The translations under genes and the position numbers were made by a program. A model generated the notes under the pieces. That model saw nothing but the letters and a program-made list of their open reading frames with translations, made no database searches and had not been told where the DNA came from. Of a DNA stretch of 64,000 nt, positions 14,644-24,722 are shown piece after piece. Positions within the stretch are counted from its first letter, which is position 1; every line of letters begins with the position of its first letter. The stretch is from Nesterenkonia salmonea (GTDB lineage Bacteria; Actinomycetota; Actinomycetes; Actinomycetales; Micrococcaceae): positions 1 through 64,000 of the forward strand of contig NZ_VAVZ01000010.1 in NCBI RefSeq assembly GCF_005771525.1, read 5' to 3'.

Positions 14644-16419
14644 ATGGCGCGAACCCTCTCTCTGCGGATGCGCATCGGACTGGCGATCGTCTTGGCCTTG
14701 CTTGTAGTCCTCGGTGGTCGCCTTTTCCACATACAAGGATTGGACCCCGCCGGCCACGCCCACCAGGCGATCTCTAACCGCCTCCACACCGTAGAAGTAC
14801 CCGCAGCGCGCGGAGACATTATTGACACGCAAGGTCGGCTGCTTGCGGGAAGCGCAGACCGGTATGACATTGTGGCCGACCCCAGGCTCACCGGTGACTA
14901 CACCGTGCCGGACGAAGAATTGGGGATGCAGCGGCCCGTGACGGTGGAAGAAACCGCGGAGGAGCTGGCGACCCTTGTGGAATCCGACGCTGAGGACGTC
15001 CTAGAACGCCTCACTGCCGAGGACACCCACTACTCCACCATCGCTCGGAACGTCACTCCCGAGGTTCACCAGCGCATCATGGAGTTACGTGCCCCTGGCG
15101 TCTACGCAGAACCCGTATCCGAGCGCACGTACCCTTCCGGGCCTGTTGCCGGGTCCATCATCGGTTTTGTCGGTGTCGACGGCCCTTTGGAGGGACTCGA
15201 GGCGGAGGAAAACGAGGCGCTCACAGGTGAACCCGGAGAACGTATCTATGAAGTGGGCGCCGATGGCGTCCGGATCCCCACGGCAACATACGAGGAGATC
15301 CCAGCGGAGGATGGCCAGGATCTTCGCCTGACCATCGACCAGGACATTCAGTGGTTCGCTCAGGAAGCCATCGCTGAAAAGACCAGCGAGTACAACGCCC
15401 AATGGGGCAACGCGACAGTGGTAGATCTCCGGGAAGGCCGTGAGGGAGAAATCCTCGCGATGGCCGACTCCGAGACAGTGGACCCTTCAGATCCAGCAGC
15501 CACTGATGAACTCTTCCGCAGACCACTGGCGCTGACCCAGGACTTTGAACCAGGGTCCGGCGGCAAGTCAGTGACGTTCGCGGCAGCACTCGAAGAAGGC
15601 GTCGTCGAGCCTGAGTCAGAATTCAGCGTGCCCTACAGAATGACCGTGGACGGTGAATCCATCCGCAATGCCCGTTCCCACGCTGAGTACGATATGACGG
15701 CCGCCGGTATCTACGCTCGTTCGTACAACACCGGCACGCTCATGATCGGCAACCGGATGGAGGAGCAGACCCGCTACGACTATCTGCGCCAAGTCGGCTA
15801 CGGAGAGCCCATGGACATCGGATTGGGAGTCGAAGGACAATCCATCCTCCGGCCTCCGGAGGAGTGGGACCGCCGCCAACCGCTGACCACACAGTTCGGT
15901 CAGGGCTACACCGGCAGTGTGCTGCACAATGTTCAGCTCTACCAGATGCTCGCTCAGGACGGGGTTAAGCACCCGTTGCGGATCGTGGACGCCCACGTCG
16001 ACCCGGATGGGGAAGAGCACCTCGTCACCAGCGAACCCGAACGGATCTTCTCCTCCAACACCTCCCAGGAAATGCTGAAGCTCATGGAGGGTGTGGTGGA
16101 CTACGGCTCCGCCATGGGCGCACAGATTGACGGCTACCGGGTAGGCGGCAAGAGCGGAACCGCTGAAGCTGCGGGAGCAGCAGGAGGCTTCGACGGTTAC
16201 ACCGTCAACTTCATCGGGGTCGCGCCCCTGGATGACCCGCAGTTCGTCGTGTCCATCACCGTGCACCGGCCGGCCGGCCAGTTCGGCGACTGGGACCTCA
16301 CTAACACGTTCAGAGACATCATGACGCATGCCCTGACGAGCTACGACGTCCCGCCCTCTGAGGAAGAGTCTGGGGCCTATGATGGTTTCGTGGGTGAACG
16401 TCAGGACTATCCGTGGTGA
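14644..16419 (+). CDS. ftsI: Septal peptidoglycan transpeptidase FtsI (PBP3 class)
   Basis: A 591-aa class B penicillin-binding protein that cross-links peptidoglycan at the septum with FtsW. One N-terminal membrane anchor (about 10-27), a dimerisation/pedestal region containing ARGDIIDTQG, and the transpeptidase domain: SxxK as EPGSGGK (Ser305, Lys308), SxN as SYN (360-362) and KSGT (503-506). The SxxK surroundings differ from the common EPGSTFK in having Gly-Gly. There are no PASTA repeats. ATG 14644 follows AAGGAGAACG. murE starts inside its last codons. Confidence 0.95.
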   Translation: MARTLSLRMRIGLAIVLALLVVLGGRLFHIQGLDPAGHAHQAISNRLHTVEVPAARGDIIDTQGRLLAGSADRYDIVADPRLTGDYTVPDEELGMQRPVTVEETAEELATLVESDAEDVLERLTAEDTHYSTIARNVTPEVHQRIMELRAPGVYAEPVSERTYPSGPVAGSIIGFVGVDGPLEGLEAEENEALTGEPGERIYEVGADGVRIPTATYEEIPAEDGQDLRLTIDQDIQWFAQEAIAEKTSEYNAQWGNATVVDLREGREGEILAMADSETVDPSDPAATDELFRRPLALTQDFEPGSGGKSVTFAAALEEGVVEPESEFSVPYRMTVDGESIRNARSHAEYDMTAAGIYARSYNTGTLMIGNRMEEQTRYDYLRQVGYGEPMDIGLGVEGQSILRPPEEWDRRQPLTTQFGQGYTGSVLHNVQLYQMLAQDGVKHPLRIVDAHVDPDGEEHLVTSEPERIFSSNTSQEMLKLMEGVVDYGSAMGAQIDGYRVGGKSGTAEAAGAAGGFDGYTVNFIGVAPLDDPQFVVSITVHRPAGQFGDWDLTNTFRDIMTHALTSYDVPPSEEESGAYDGFVGERQDYPW

Positions 16420-18035
16420 ATCTTTCAGGCGCTGCTGGCGCCGATGTCGGCACCCTAGCCGAACAGCTAGTTGCTGCCGGCTACAACCCCATTGTGACGC
16501 CAGTCGCTGCAACAGCAGATCGTGTGCACCTCACTGGTGCTGCCATGAGTCCGAAGCTCGTCGAGCCGGGAGACCTGTTCGTCGCAGTCACCGGGGCGCG
16601 GGCACATGGCGCTGACTTCATCCAAGAGGTCATAGACCGCGGAGCCGCTGCCGTGCTGACTGACCCAGCAGGAGTTGTGAAGGTTCGTGAGGCTGCGGGC
16701 TACCGGCTCCCAGTGATCGAAGTCGCCGGAGTTCGGGACGCTGCGGGCCCGGCCGCGGCGGCCATCTACGGCACCACCGCCACATCCGATCCTGCACTTT
16801 TCGGAGTCACCGGCACCAACGGCAAGACGACAACCACCTACTTCCTTCGCTCATTACTCCGAGCCGTGCTCACGCCACAGGGTCGAGAAACCGGGCTCAT
16901 CGGAACCATTGAGATTGCCGCAGGTCAGGAGCGGATCGCTTCGGAAATGACCACGCCCGAAGCCGTCGCGCTGCACAAACTGATGCACTCCTTCCGAGGG
17001 AAGAACGTAGCTGCCGCCGCCATGGAGGTTTCCTCCCATGCCATCAGCTATCAGCGAATCTCCGGGCTCTACTATGACGTAGCCGGGTTCACCAACCTCA
17101 CTCAAGACCACTTGGACCTGCACGGAACCATGGAAGACTATTTTGCCGCCAAAGCTGACCTCTTCCGCCGCGCACGCACCCGAACGTCGGTGATCACTGT
17201 CGACGACGCTGCTGGGCATCAGATGGCTGCTGAGGCCACTGGTCACGTCGTTACCCTTTCGACCAACGGCCAGCCCGCCCAGGCGCACTGGGAGGTCTCA
17301 GAGGTGGAGCCCGCTGGATTGGGCAGCGCCTTCACGCTGGCGAATCGCCATACCGGTGAGCGGATCCGCACCTCCACTGCTCTGCCCGGTGCTTTCAACG
17401 TGTCGAACGCGGCGCTGGCTGCGGTCATGGTGCTTGAAGCTGCAGCAAGCAGTGAACGGACCCAAGCTTTCCATCGGCAGGATGTTGTCGAAGCCCTACA
17501 GACTGCACAGCCCTTCCACATTCAAGTGCCAGGCCGTATGCAGGTCATCGCTGAGCAACCGGCAGCCATCGTGGACTTCGCGCACAACCCCGATGCCATG
17601 ATCCGGGCTCTGGAGGCTGTGCGGCGCCCCACAGGGCGGCTCATTCTGGTCATCGGCGCAGCGGGGGAGCGCGACGCCACCAAACGCCCAACTATGGGGG
17701 CGATAGCTGTGCGTATGGCAGATCACGTCATCATCAGTGACGACGACCCCCATGGAGAGGACCCCGCGGAGATCAGAGCTGGACTCCTGAACGGGGCCCG
17801 AGACGCGATCGCCACTGGCGGCCTCAGCACCACGCTGGAGGAGATCTCCCCGCGCGCTGATGCCATTGCTGCAGCCGTAGCTGCAGCAGAGCCTGAAGAC
17901 ACCATTCTGCTGGCCGGTCGAGGTCACGAAGTCCACCAGGATGTCGCCGGAACGCGCGTCGAGATCGATGACAGGGAAGAACTGGCCCGCACCCTGAAGG
18001 CTAAGGGCTTCGCGACATTAGACGGAGGCGCCTGA
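16416..18035 (+). CDS. murE: UDP-MurNAc-L-Ala-D-Glu ligase MurE, probably L-Lys adding
   Basis: A 539-aa Mur ligase that adds the third stem-peptide residue using ATP. P-loop GTNGKTTT near 133-140, the NLTQDHLDLHG block and C-terminal VIGAAGERDATKRP are typical. The amino-acid selecting loop reads DDDPHGEDP (about 441-449) where meso-diaminopimelate enzymes have DNPR, so another diamino acid, most likely L-Lys as in Micrococcaceae, is expected (inference). GTG 16416 gives a GTGA overlap with ftsI like other junctions here; GTG 16413 is one codon earlier. One-base overlap with murF. Confidence 0.94.
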   Translation: MNLSGAAGADVGTLAEQLVAAGYNPIVTPVAATADRVHLTGAAMSPKLVEPGDLFVAVTGARAHGADFIQEVIDRGAAAVLTDPAGVVKVREAAGYRLPVIEVAGVRDAAGPAAAAIYGTTATSDPALFGVTGTNGKTTTTYFLRSLLRAVLTPQGRETGLIGTIEIAAGQERIASEMTTPEAVALHKLMHSFRGKNVAAAAMEVSSHAISYQRISGLYYDVAGFTNLTQDHLDLHGTMEDYFAAKADLFRRARTRTSVITVDDAAGHQMAAEATGHVVTLSTNGQPAQAHWEVSEVEPAGLGSAFTLANRHTGERIRTSTALPGAFNVSNAALAAVMVLEAAASSERTQAFHRQDVVEALQTAQPFHIQVPGRMQVIAEQPAAIVDFAHNPDAMIRALEAVRRPTGRLILVIGAAGERDATKRPTMGAIAVRMADHVIISDDDPHGEDPAEIRAGLLNGARDAIATGGLSTTLEEISPRADAIAAAVAAAEPEDTILLAGRGHEVHQDVAGTRVEIDDREELARTLKAKGFATLDGGA

Positions 18036-19495
18036 TGATTGACCTTACTGCTGCTGAGATTGCCCGTGCAGTATCGGGACGGCTGAGGGGAGTGGAGGAC
18101 CCGCATCAGCTCACACTGACCCATGCTGATACCGACTCCCGGACGATGCGCCCATCAGCACTGTTCATCGCCAAGCCAGGTGAGGTCACCGACGGTCACC
18201 GCTTCATCGACAATGCCCTGGCGGCAGGGGCCGAACTTGTGCTGGCCGAACGTGAAACCGATGACCCCTCAGGAAACCCCCACCCAGCTGTGATCGTTGA
18301 CGATGCGATCGTGGCTATGGGAATGCTGGCGCAGGAAATCGTGACGAGAATCAAAAACCACTCTGCGACCACCGTGATCGGTATCACCGGCTCCGCAGGA
18401 AAAACGACTACCAAAGACCTCCTTGCGGCGCTGTTGGCTCCAGAGGGGCCGACCATCGCCCCACAAGGGTCCTACAACGGTGAGGTCGGAGTGCCGCTCA
18501 CTGTGTTCACCGCCGAGCTGGAAACCCGCTACCTCATCATCGAAATGGGAGCTGACGCGCCCGGAAACATCCGTGATCTGTGCACGATGGTGCAGCCGCA
18601 CATCGGTGCAGTGCTCATGGTCGGCACCGCCCATGCAGGCAAGTTCGGTGGTGCAGACAAAATCGCTCAGACCAAGGGTGAACTGGCTGAACTCGCCACT
18701 GACCATGTCATCCTCAACGCCGATGATGCTCAGGTCTCTGCCATGGCAGAGCGTGCATCAGCGCCCATCACCTGGTTTGCGTCCGAACCAGCCGCAGAAG
18801 GTGCGTATGGTGTGGCCGCCGATGCCGTGCGCCAACTGCCCGACGGCCGTATGGAGCTGACCTTGGTCTTTGATCAGCCGGGCAAGCAAGGTCAGACTGA
18901 GTTCCGGACCACAAGCGGGCTTATCGGCGCGCACCACGTGACGAATCTCTTAGCTGCCGCAGCCGTTGCCTACCGGGCCGGTGTGGCGCCTTCGAACATC
19001 GCCGCACGGCTCGACGGGTTGGGCCCGAGCTCCAGATGGCGCATGGAACGCACCGAGATCAGCTGGGGGGGCCAGCAGGATGCCGTCACCATTGTCAATG
19101 ATGCGTACAACGCCAACCCCGAATCCATGCGGGAAGCGCTGCGCACATTGGCGATCCTCTCGCGTGACAATCAGCGGCGCGGGGTGGCCGTGCTGGGTCC
19201 GATGCTCGAACTGGGCGAGGAGTCAGTCTGGCTCCACCACAAGCTCGGCGAGACAGTCGTCAGGCTCAACATTGATCTCACCCTGGTCGTTGGGAAAGAG
19301 GCGTATGCCCTCTACCGTGGCGCCATAGCCGAAGGGTCATGGGGCTCAGAAGTGCAGTGGGTGGCCACTGTCGATGAGGCTGAATCATGGTTGCGCACAG
19401 CGCTGCAGCCGGGCGACATCGTGTTGTTTAAGTCTTCTCACTCCGCTGGGCTTAGACTTCTGGGTGACAAATTCGCCACCGAGGAAAGGAACTGA
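18035..19495 (+). CDS. murF: UDP-MurNAc-tripeptide--D-Ala-D-Ala ligase
   Basis: A 486-aa cytoplasmic Mur ligase that attaches the D-Ala-D-Ala dipeptide to complete the UDP-MurNAc-pentapeptide. N-terminal DTDSRTMRPSALF is the UDP-substrate domain; the P-loop is GITGSAGKTTTKD near 113; then GSYNGEVGVPLT, EMGADAPGNI and the C-terminal NDAYNANPESMREAL with LGPMLELGEES are all family marks. ATG 18035 shares one base with the murE stop (TGATG). Length is normal. Confidence 0.96.
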   Translation: MIDLTAAEIARAVSGRLRGVEDPHQLTLTHADTDSRTMRPSALFIAKPGEVTDGHRFIDNALAAGAELVLAERETDDPSGNPHPAVIVDDAIVAMGMLAQEIVTRIKNHSATTVIGITGSAGKTTTKDLLAALLAPEGPTIAPQGSYNGEVGVPLTVFTAELETRYLIIEMGADAPGNIRDLCTMVQPHIGAVLMVGTAHAGKFGGADKIAQTKGELAELATDHVILNADDAQVSAMAERASAPITWFASEPAAEGAYGVAADAVRQLPDGRMELTLVFDQPGKQGQTEFRTTSGLIGAHHVTNLLAAAAVAYRAGVAPSNIAARLDGLGPSSRWRMERTEISWGGQQDAVTIVNDAYNANPESMREALRTLAILSRDNQRRGVAVLGPMLELGEESVWLHHKLGETVVRLNIDLTLVVGKEAYALYRGAIAEGSWGSEVQWVATVDEAESWLRTALQPGDIVLFKSSHSAGLRLLGDKFATEERN

Positions 19496-20602
19496 GTGAT
19501 CGCCGTTGTCATCGGTGCCGCCACTGGGCTGATCCTCACCCTCCTCGGTACCCCACTGTTCATCCGTTTCCTTGTCAAACGTGGCTACGGCCAGTTCATT
19601 CGCGACGACGGACCCACCACCCACCACGTGAAGAGGGGAACACCCACTATGGGTGGCGCCGTGATCATCCTCGCGGTGATCATCGCCTATGCCGCGACCC
19701 ATGCGGTGCTGTTCTTCACCAGCGACGTCGCCGCCGGCCCCAGCGCCTCGGGGCTCCTGCTTTTACTGCTGATGACCGGTATGGGACTGGTCGGGTTCTT
19801 CGACGACGCCGCCAAGATCACCAAGAAGCAGTCGCTAGGTCTGAGCCCCTGGGCCAAGATCACCGGACAGGCTTCCGTCGGCGTCCTGTTCGCCGTTCTC
19901 GCCCTGCAGTTCCCCAATGACCAAGACATCACCCCGGCGTCGACCGCGATTTCCTTCGTCCGCGAAACCGTCTTGGACTTTGCCGTGCTCGGAACTGTGG
20001 TGGGAGGAATCCTCTTCGTCATCTGGGCCAACATCATCAACACCGCCGCCACCAACGCGGTGAATCTCACCGACGGTCTCGACGGGTTGGCCAGTGCCGC
20101 TACCGCGATGGTCACCGCCGCCTATGTGATCATCTCCATCTGGCAGTACAACCAGTCCTGCGGCGGCGTTCGTGCTGTGGACTCTGTCTGCTACTCAGTG
20201 CGGGACCCCATGGATATGGCCACACTTGCAGCGATCATCACCGGAGCGCTGATCGGGTTCCTGTGGTGGAACACCTCGCCGGCAAAGATCTTCATGGGAG
20301 ACACCGGCTCACTGGCCCTGGGTGGGGCACTGGCCGGTTTCGCCATCCTGACCCACACCCAGTTGCTGTTCGTCATCCTGTGCGGACTGTTCGTCATCAT
20401 CACCGTCAGCGTGATCATCCAGGTCGGCTACTTCAAGCTCTCCAAGGGCAAACGTGTCTTCCTCATGGCCCCCCTGCAGCATCATTTCGAACTCAAGGGG
20501 TGGGCTGAGGTCACCGTGGTGGTTCGGTTCTGGATCATCGGAGCCCTCGCCGTCGGCATGGGCCTCGCCGTGTTCTACGGAGAATGGGTGCTCGCCCAGT
20601 GA
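19496..20602 (+). CDS. mraY: Phospho-MurNAc-pentapeptide-transferase
   Basis: A 368-aa integral membrane enzyme that makes lipid I from UDP-MurNAc-pentapeptide and undecaprenyl phosphate. About ten transmembrane segments. Signature sites are [12 protein letters not shown] near 42, [12 protein letters not shown] (Asp pair) near 103, [13 protein letters not shown] near 189, [12 protein letters not shown] near 265, and [13 protein letters not shown] near 323 (HHH/HHFE loop). GTG 19496 directly follows the murF stop with GAAAGGA upstream. The end overlaps murD by 4 nt. Confidence 0.96.
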   Translation: MIAVVIGAATGLILTLLGTPLFIRFLVKRGYGQFIRDDGPTTHHVKRGTPTMGGAVIILAVIIAYAATHAVLFFTSDVAAGPSASGLLLLLLMTGMGLVGFFDDAAKITKKQSLGLSPWAKITGQASVGVLFAVLALQFPNDQDITPASTAISFVRETVLDFAVLGTVVGGILFVIWANIINTAATNAVNLTDGLDGLASAATAMVTAAYVIISIWQYNQSCGGVRAVDSVCYSVRDPMDMATLAAIITGALIGFLWWNTSPAKIFMGDTGSLALGGALAGFAILTHTQLLFVILCGLFVIITVSVIIQVGYFKLSKGKRVFLMAPLQHHFELKGWAEVTVVVRFWIIGALAVGMGLAVFYGEWVLAQ

Positions 20603-22122
20603 GCGAACACCGCACACTCCCACAGCTTCACGGATGGGACGGACCCTGGGCAGGCCTGCGGGTTCTCGTCACCGGGTTCGGGGTCACCGGATTTTCCGTT
20701 GCGGACACACTGGCGGAACTCGGAGCCCACATCGTCGTGGTTGACGGCACCGCAACAGGAACAAAACAAGACGACGCCGCCACGCTTTCCACCATGTGGG
20801 GAGACCGTCTGGAGTTCCGATTCGGCGAGGACCACACGACCACACTGCGACACTTCGCAGCAGCCGACGGCACCACTGACATTCCGGAACTCATCGTCAC
20901 GTCACCTGGATGGCGGCCAGACTCCCCGATCATCGCAGCAGCCGCAGTCCACCACGTGCCTGTCTGGTCAGATATTCAGCTCGCCCGACGGCTCGGGGCC
21001 CGTCCTGGTGCCAAAGACCCCGACTGGTTGGTCCTCACCGGAACCAACGGCAAGACCACCACTGTCATGATGCTGGAGGCCATGCTGAGCGCCGACGGAC
21101 GACGCGCAGCCGCCTGCGGAAATATCGGCATGCCCATCCTGGACGTCATCCGCGACCCCGAAGGCTATGACGCACTTGCTGTGGAACTGTCCAGCTTCCA
21201 GCTGCACTACACCGAACCGCTGCACCCGGTGGCCTCCGCAGTGCTCAACATCGCTGAAGACCATATGGACTGGCACGGAGGACTTGAGAGTTATTTGGCG
21301 GACAAGGCCAAGATCTACGAGTCAACCCAGGTGGCCTGCGTCTACAACGCCCAGGACTCCGTGACGGAGAAGATGGTCGCTGCCGCCGATGTGGTCGAGG
21401 GAGCCCGCGCTATCGGCTTCACCACCGACTCCCCGGACGTGTCGATGCTCGGGCTGGTCGACGACATCCTGATTGACCGTGCCTTTCTGGACAACCGTCG
21501 GCACCAGGCCTTGGAGCTCGCTACCCGTGCGGATTTCGGAAGCCTCGCCCCACAGCACCTCGTGGCCAATGCCCTTGCGGCCGCCGCCCTGGCCCGGGCG
21601 GTCGACGTGGCCCCGGCATCCGTGCAACAGGCTATTCGGGCCTATGAGCCGGCGGAGCATCGCATACAGCCAGTGGCCAAGGCGGACGATGTCCTCTGGA
21701 TCAACGACACCAAAGCCACCAACCCACATGCGGCAGCAGCCTCACTGGCGAGCTTCACTGATGTGGTGTGGATCGCCGGAGGGCTCTCCAAAGGAGTCGA
21801 CTACGACCCTCTGGTTCAGCAGGTCGCCGCCCGTCTGCGACATGTGATCCTGATTGGTACAGACTCCACCCAGCTTCGCTCCAGCCTTGAGCGACACGCC
21901 CCCCAGGTGCCCGTCACAGAGGTCTCCGGCAGTGATGATGGAGAGGCAGTCATGCGCAGCGCTGTCCGATCAGCAGACCGGTACGCCCAACCAGGGCAGG
22001 CCGTAGTGCTGGCTCCGGCCGCAGCATCCATGGACCAGTTCGCCTCGTACATCAGTCGAGGAGAGCAGTTCATTGCCGCGGTGACCGCGCTGATGCAGGA
22101 CAAAGGTTTCTCGACCGAGTAA
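20599..22122 (+). CDS. murD: UDP-MurNAc-L-alanine--D-glutamate ligase
   Basis: A 507-aa Mur ligase adding D-Glu to UDP-MurNAc-L-Ala. N-terminal Rossmann-like [14 protein letters not shown]-loop [12 protein letters not shown] near 147, [46 protein letters not shown] (split: [19 protein letters not shown]) and WIAGG are visible. GTG 20599 is chosen because it gives a GTGA overlap with mraY; ATG 20584 upstream would add five residues and has no spaced ribosome site. An AAGGAGGAG follows the stop for ftsW. Confidence 0.95.
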   Translation: MSEHRTLPQLHGWDGPWAGLRVLVTGFGVTGFSVADTLAELGAHIVVVDGTATGTKQDDAATLSTMWGDRLEFRFGEDHTTTLRHFAAADGTTDIPELIVTSPGWRPDSPIIAAAAVHHVPVWSDIQLARRLGARPGAKDPDWLVLTGTNGKTTTVMMLEAMLSADGRRAAACGNIGMPILDVIRDPEGYDALAVELSSFQLHYTEPLHPVASAVLNIAEDHMDWHGGLESYLADKAKIYESTQVACVYNAQDSVTEKMVAAADVVEGARAIGFTTDSPDVSMLGLVDDILIDRAFLDNRRHQALELATRADFGSLAPQHLVANALAAAALARAVDVAPASVQQAIRAYEPAEHRIQPVAKADDVLWINDTKATNPHAAAASLASFTDVVWIAGGLSKGVDYDPLVQQVAARLRHVILIGTDSTQLRSSLERHAPQVPVTEVSGSDDGEAVMRSAVRSADRYAQPGQAVVLAPAAASMDQFASYISRGEQFIAAVTALMQDKGFSTE

Positions 22123-22133
22123 GGAGGAGCACC

Positions 22134-23609
22134 ATGGACAAGAGGCCCCCGCGCCTACCCTCCTCCAAAAGGCCAGATATTCACGGCGACTCGGCAGTTC
22201 TCACGCCGCCCAGCGCTGCCTCGCCGGAGGAGCCCGACGAGCAGCACACCGGTGACGTGCCCCAGGGCTATCTGCGTCTGGTGGACGATATCGACGACGA
22301 CGCCGCGGGCCCAGACGCTGCGGAAGAACCCGGTGATGGGTCACTGGGGCGGGCATGGAGAGCCCAGCAGGCCGAGCGCCGAGCTGAACGCATCACCAAA
22401 TTCTGGGGCATCTTCGAAGGGGGCAATCCTTACACCAACTACTGGTTGGTATTGGGTGCCACGATCGCACTTGCGGCGTTCGGACTGACCATGGTGCTCT
22501 CTTCCACCTCAGTCGATGGAGGCGGACAGCCCTTCACCACCGCTACTCGGCAGGCAGTATGGGCCGGTATCGGCGTCATCGGCATGCTGTTCATGACGGT
22601 CATTCCCACCCGATGGATGGGATGGATCGGCTGGGCAGCCATGATCATCGCCAGTGTCCTGCTGGCACTGGTGGCGTTCTCGCCCTGGGGCTACACCGGA
22701 GGCGGCTCGACGAACTGGCTGCGCATCGGACCAGTTCAGGGGCAGCCCTCAGAGGTCGCCAAGCTGGCGCTTGTGCTCTGGGGGGCAGCCGTGCTGGCGC
22801 GCAAAGGGAAACTGGTCAATCAGTTCACGCACTGGATGATGCCGTTCGTGGCCCCCGGTGCCCTGTCCGTTCTGGTGCTCGTACTCGCAGGTGGCGACCT
22901 CGGGACCAGCCTGGTGATCATTCTCATCGCCGCGGCGCTGCTCTTCACCGCCGGAATCGGTATGCGCTGGTTTGCTCTTGCCGGACTCTTCGCCTCTGGC
23001 GCAGTTGCGCTGCTGATGTGGATCACTCCCTATCGCATGATGCGCGTCTACGCCTGGTTGGGAATGAACTGTGACCATCCCACCGAGCCCTGCTACCAGA
23101 CGGAGCAGGGCCTCTTCGCTCTCGCGTCTGGAGGCTTCTGGGGCGTAGGTCTGGGGCAGTCCCGGCAGAAATGGGACTACATTCCCGAAGTGCACAATGA
23201 CTTCATCTTCACCATCATTGGCGAGGAACTGGGTCTCCTTGGAACGGTGACAGTTCTGGGACTCTTCGCCGTCCTGGTCGTCGGCATCTTCCGAGTCGCC
23301 AACGGCATCACGGGAGACACCTACCACGCGCGGTTCGTGAAACTGGTCTGCATCGGTATCATCGCGTGGATCGTCGGTCAGGCCTTCATCAACATCGCGA
23401 TGGTCACCGGGCTGATCCCTGTGGTGGGTGTGCCCCTGCCGTTCATCTCCTACGGCGGGTCCGCCCTGACTGTTGCCCTGATCGCCGTCGGCGTGATTCT
23501 CAACTTTGCCCGTAGGCAACGGATTGAGGCGCGAACACCTAAACGGCGCAACAGAAAACGGCGCAAGCGGTCTACACTGACACCGCCAGCCACGTCCGCC
23601 CCCTCCTGA
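22134..23609 (+). CDS. ftsW: Septal peptidoglycan polymerase FtsW (SEDS family)
   Basis: A 491-aa multi-pass SEDS glycosyltransferase that polymerises lipid II at the septum together with FtsI. A long acidic cytoplasmic N-terminus (about 1-100) precedes some ten transmembrane helices. Family marks: NWLRIGPVQGQPSEVAKL, GGDLGTSLV with the catalytic-region Asp, SGGFWGVGLGQSRQKW, VHNDFIFTIIGEELG, and GVPLPFISYGGSA. The tail is very basic. ATG 22134 has an excellent AAGGAGGAG site. murG follows after 18 bp. Confidence 0.96.
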   Translation: MDKRPPRLPSSKRPDIHGDSAVLTPPSAASPEEPDEQHTGDVPQGYLRLVDDIDDDAAGPDAAEEPGDGSLGRAWRAQQAERRAERITKFWGIFEGGNPYTNYWLVLGATIALAAFGLTMVLSSTSVDGGGQPFTTATRQAVWAGIGVIGMLFMTVIPTRWMGWIGWAAMIIASVLLALVAFSPWGYTGGGSTNWLRIGPVQGQPSEVAKLALVLWGAAVLARKGKLVNQFTHWMMPFVAPGALSVLVLVLAGGDLGTSLVIILIAAALLFTAGIGMRWFALAGLFASGAVALLMWITPYRMMRVYAWLGMNCDHPTEPCYQTEQGLFALASGGFWGVGLGQSRQKWDYIPEVHNDFIFTIIGEELGLLGTVTVLGLFAVLVVGIFRVANGITGDTYHARFVKLVCIGIIAWIVGQAFINIAMVTGLIPVVGVPLPFISYGGSALTVALIAVGVILNFARRQRIEARTPKRRNRKRRKRSTLTPPATSAPS

Positions 23610-23627
23610 ACTCCGCAAAGGAAACAC

Positions 23628-24722
23628 ATGACAGCTGCCAGCGTCGTCCTCGCCGGCGGAGGAACTGCCGGGCACATCAGCCCGATGCTCGCCATCGCCT
23701 CCGCCATCGAACGGCTCGACACATCGGTGAGCCAGTCGATGATCGGCACTGCCACGGGACTTGAAACGCGCCTGGTGCCCGCCGCCGGCTACGAACTCGA
23801 CCTCATTGAGAAGGTCCCCTTCCCACGGAGGCCGAACCGCGACACCCTGAGCTTTCCCTCCCGTTTCGCCCAGGCGAGCCGAGAAGCCCAGAACATCCTG
23901 CGCAGGCGGGGAGCCGACGTCGTTGTGGGTGTGGGTGGATACGTATGCCCTCCCGTCTACCGTGCCGCGAAGAAGCTCGGTATTCCCGTAGTTGTCCACG
24001 AGGCGAACGCACGGCCCGGCCTAGCCAATAGGATTGGCGCCCGACAAGCTGCCTTTGTGGGAACGGCCTTTCAGGAGACCCCGCTCAAGGGGGCCACCCA
24101 TGTGGGCATGCCGATGCCACGGCAGGTCTCGCAATTGGATCGTGAGCACATGCGCGTTCAAGCCCGCCAGGAGCTGGGCCTGCAGACTGATCGGACCACC
24201 TTGGTGGTCACCGGTGGGTCCTCCGGTGCGCAGAACCTCAATGCGGCAGTCGCCTCCGCACTGGAGGACCTGCTCAGCACCGGCGCGCAGGTCCTCCACC
24301 TGACCGGACAGGACAAGGAAGTCAGAGATGACACCGGCGCGCTCCTCGAGGCGGACGGATACCACCAGCGGGAGTACCTCGACGGGATGCACCTCGCCTA
24401 TGCTGCTGCAGACCTGATCGTGGCTCGTGCCGGGGCGGCCACAGTATGCGAAGTCGCTGCCGTAGGCCTGCCGGCGGCATTCGTGCCACTTCCCATAGGC
24501 AACGGTGAGCAGGAGCTGAACGCTCGAGGCCTGGTCGATGCAGGAGGTGCACTCCTAGTCAAGGACGAACATTTCACCCGATCCTGGATCGGACGCAACC
24601 TTTTGCCCCTTCTGGAAGATCCCCGACTTCTGGGCACCATGCAGAAGCAGTCCGCCGCCCGCGGTATCACTGACGCCGATGAGCGTATGGCTCGTGCGGC
24701 TCTGGAGGCGGCTGCCAAATGA
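23628..24722 (+). CDS. murG: Lipid II synthase: UDP-GlcNAc transferase MurG
   Basis: A 364-aa peripheral membrane glycosyltransferase (GT28) that adds GlcNAc to lipid I. N-terminal GGGTAGHISPMLAIA binds the lipid-linked acceptor; GVGGYVCPPVYRAA, VHEANARPGLANR, VTGGSSGAQNLN and the UDP-binding ARAGAATVCEVAAVGLPAAFVP follow (split: ARAGAATVCEV, GLPAAFVP). ATG 23628 follows AAAGGAAA. Four-base overlap (ATGA) with murC. Confidence 0.96.
   Translation: MTAASVVLAGGGTAGHISPMLAIASAIERLDTSVSQSMIGTATGLETRLVPAAGYELDLIEKVPFPRRPNRDTLSFPSRFAQASREAQNILRRRGADVVVGVGGYVCPPVYRAAKKLGIPVVVHEANARPGLANRIGARQAAFVGTAFQETPLKGATHVGMPMPRQVSQLDREHMRVQARQELGLQTDRTTLVVTGGSSGAQNLNAAVASALEDLLSTGAQVLHLTGQDKEVRDDTGALLEADGYHQREYLDGMHLAYAAADLIVARAGAATVCEVAAVGLPAAFVPLPIGNGEQELNARGLVDAGGALLVKDEHFTRSWIGRNLLPLLEDPRLLGTMQKQSAARGITDADERMARAALEAAAK

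Noticed and set aside
22749-23999. Antisense open frame of 416 aa over ftsW/murG
   Set aside because: A shadow frame; composition (His/Gly/Gln-rich) is typical of reversed membrane-protein codons.
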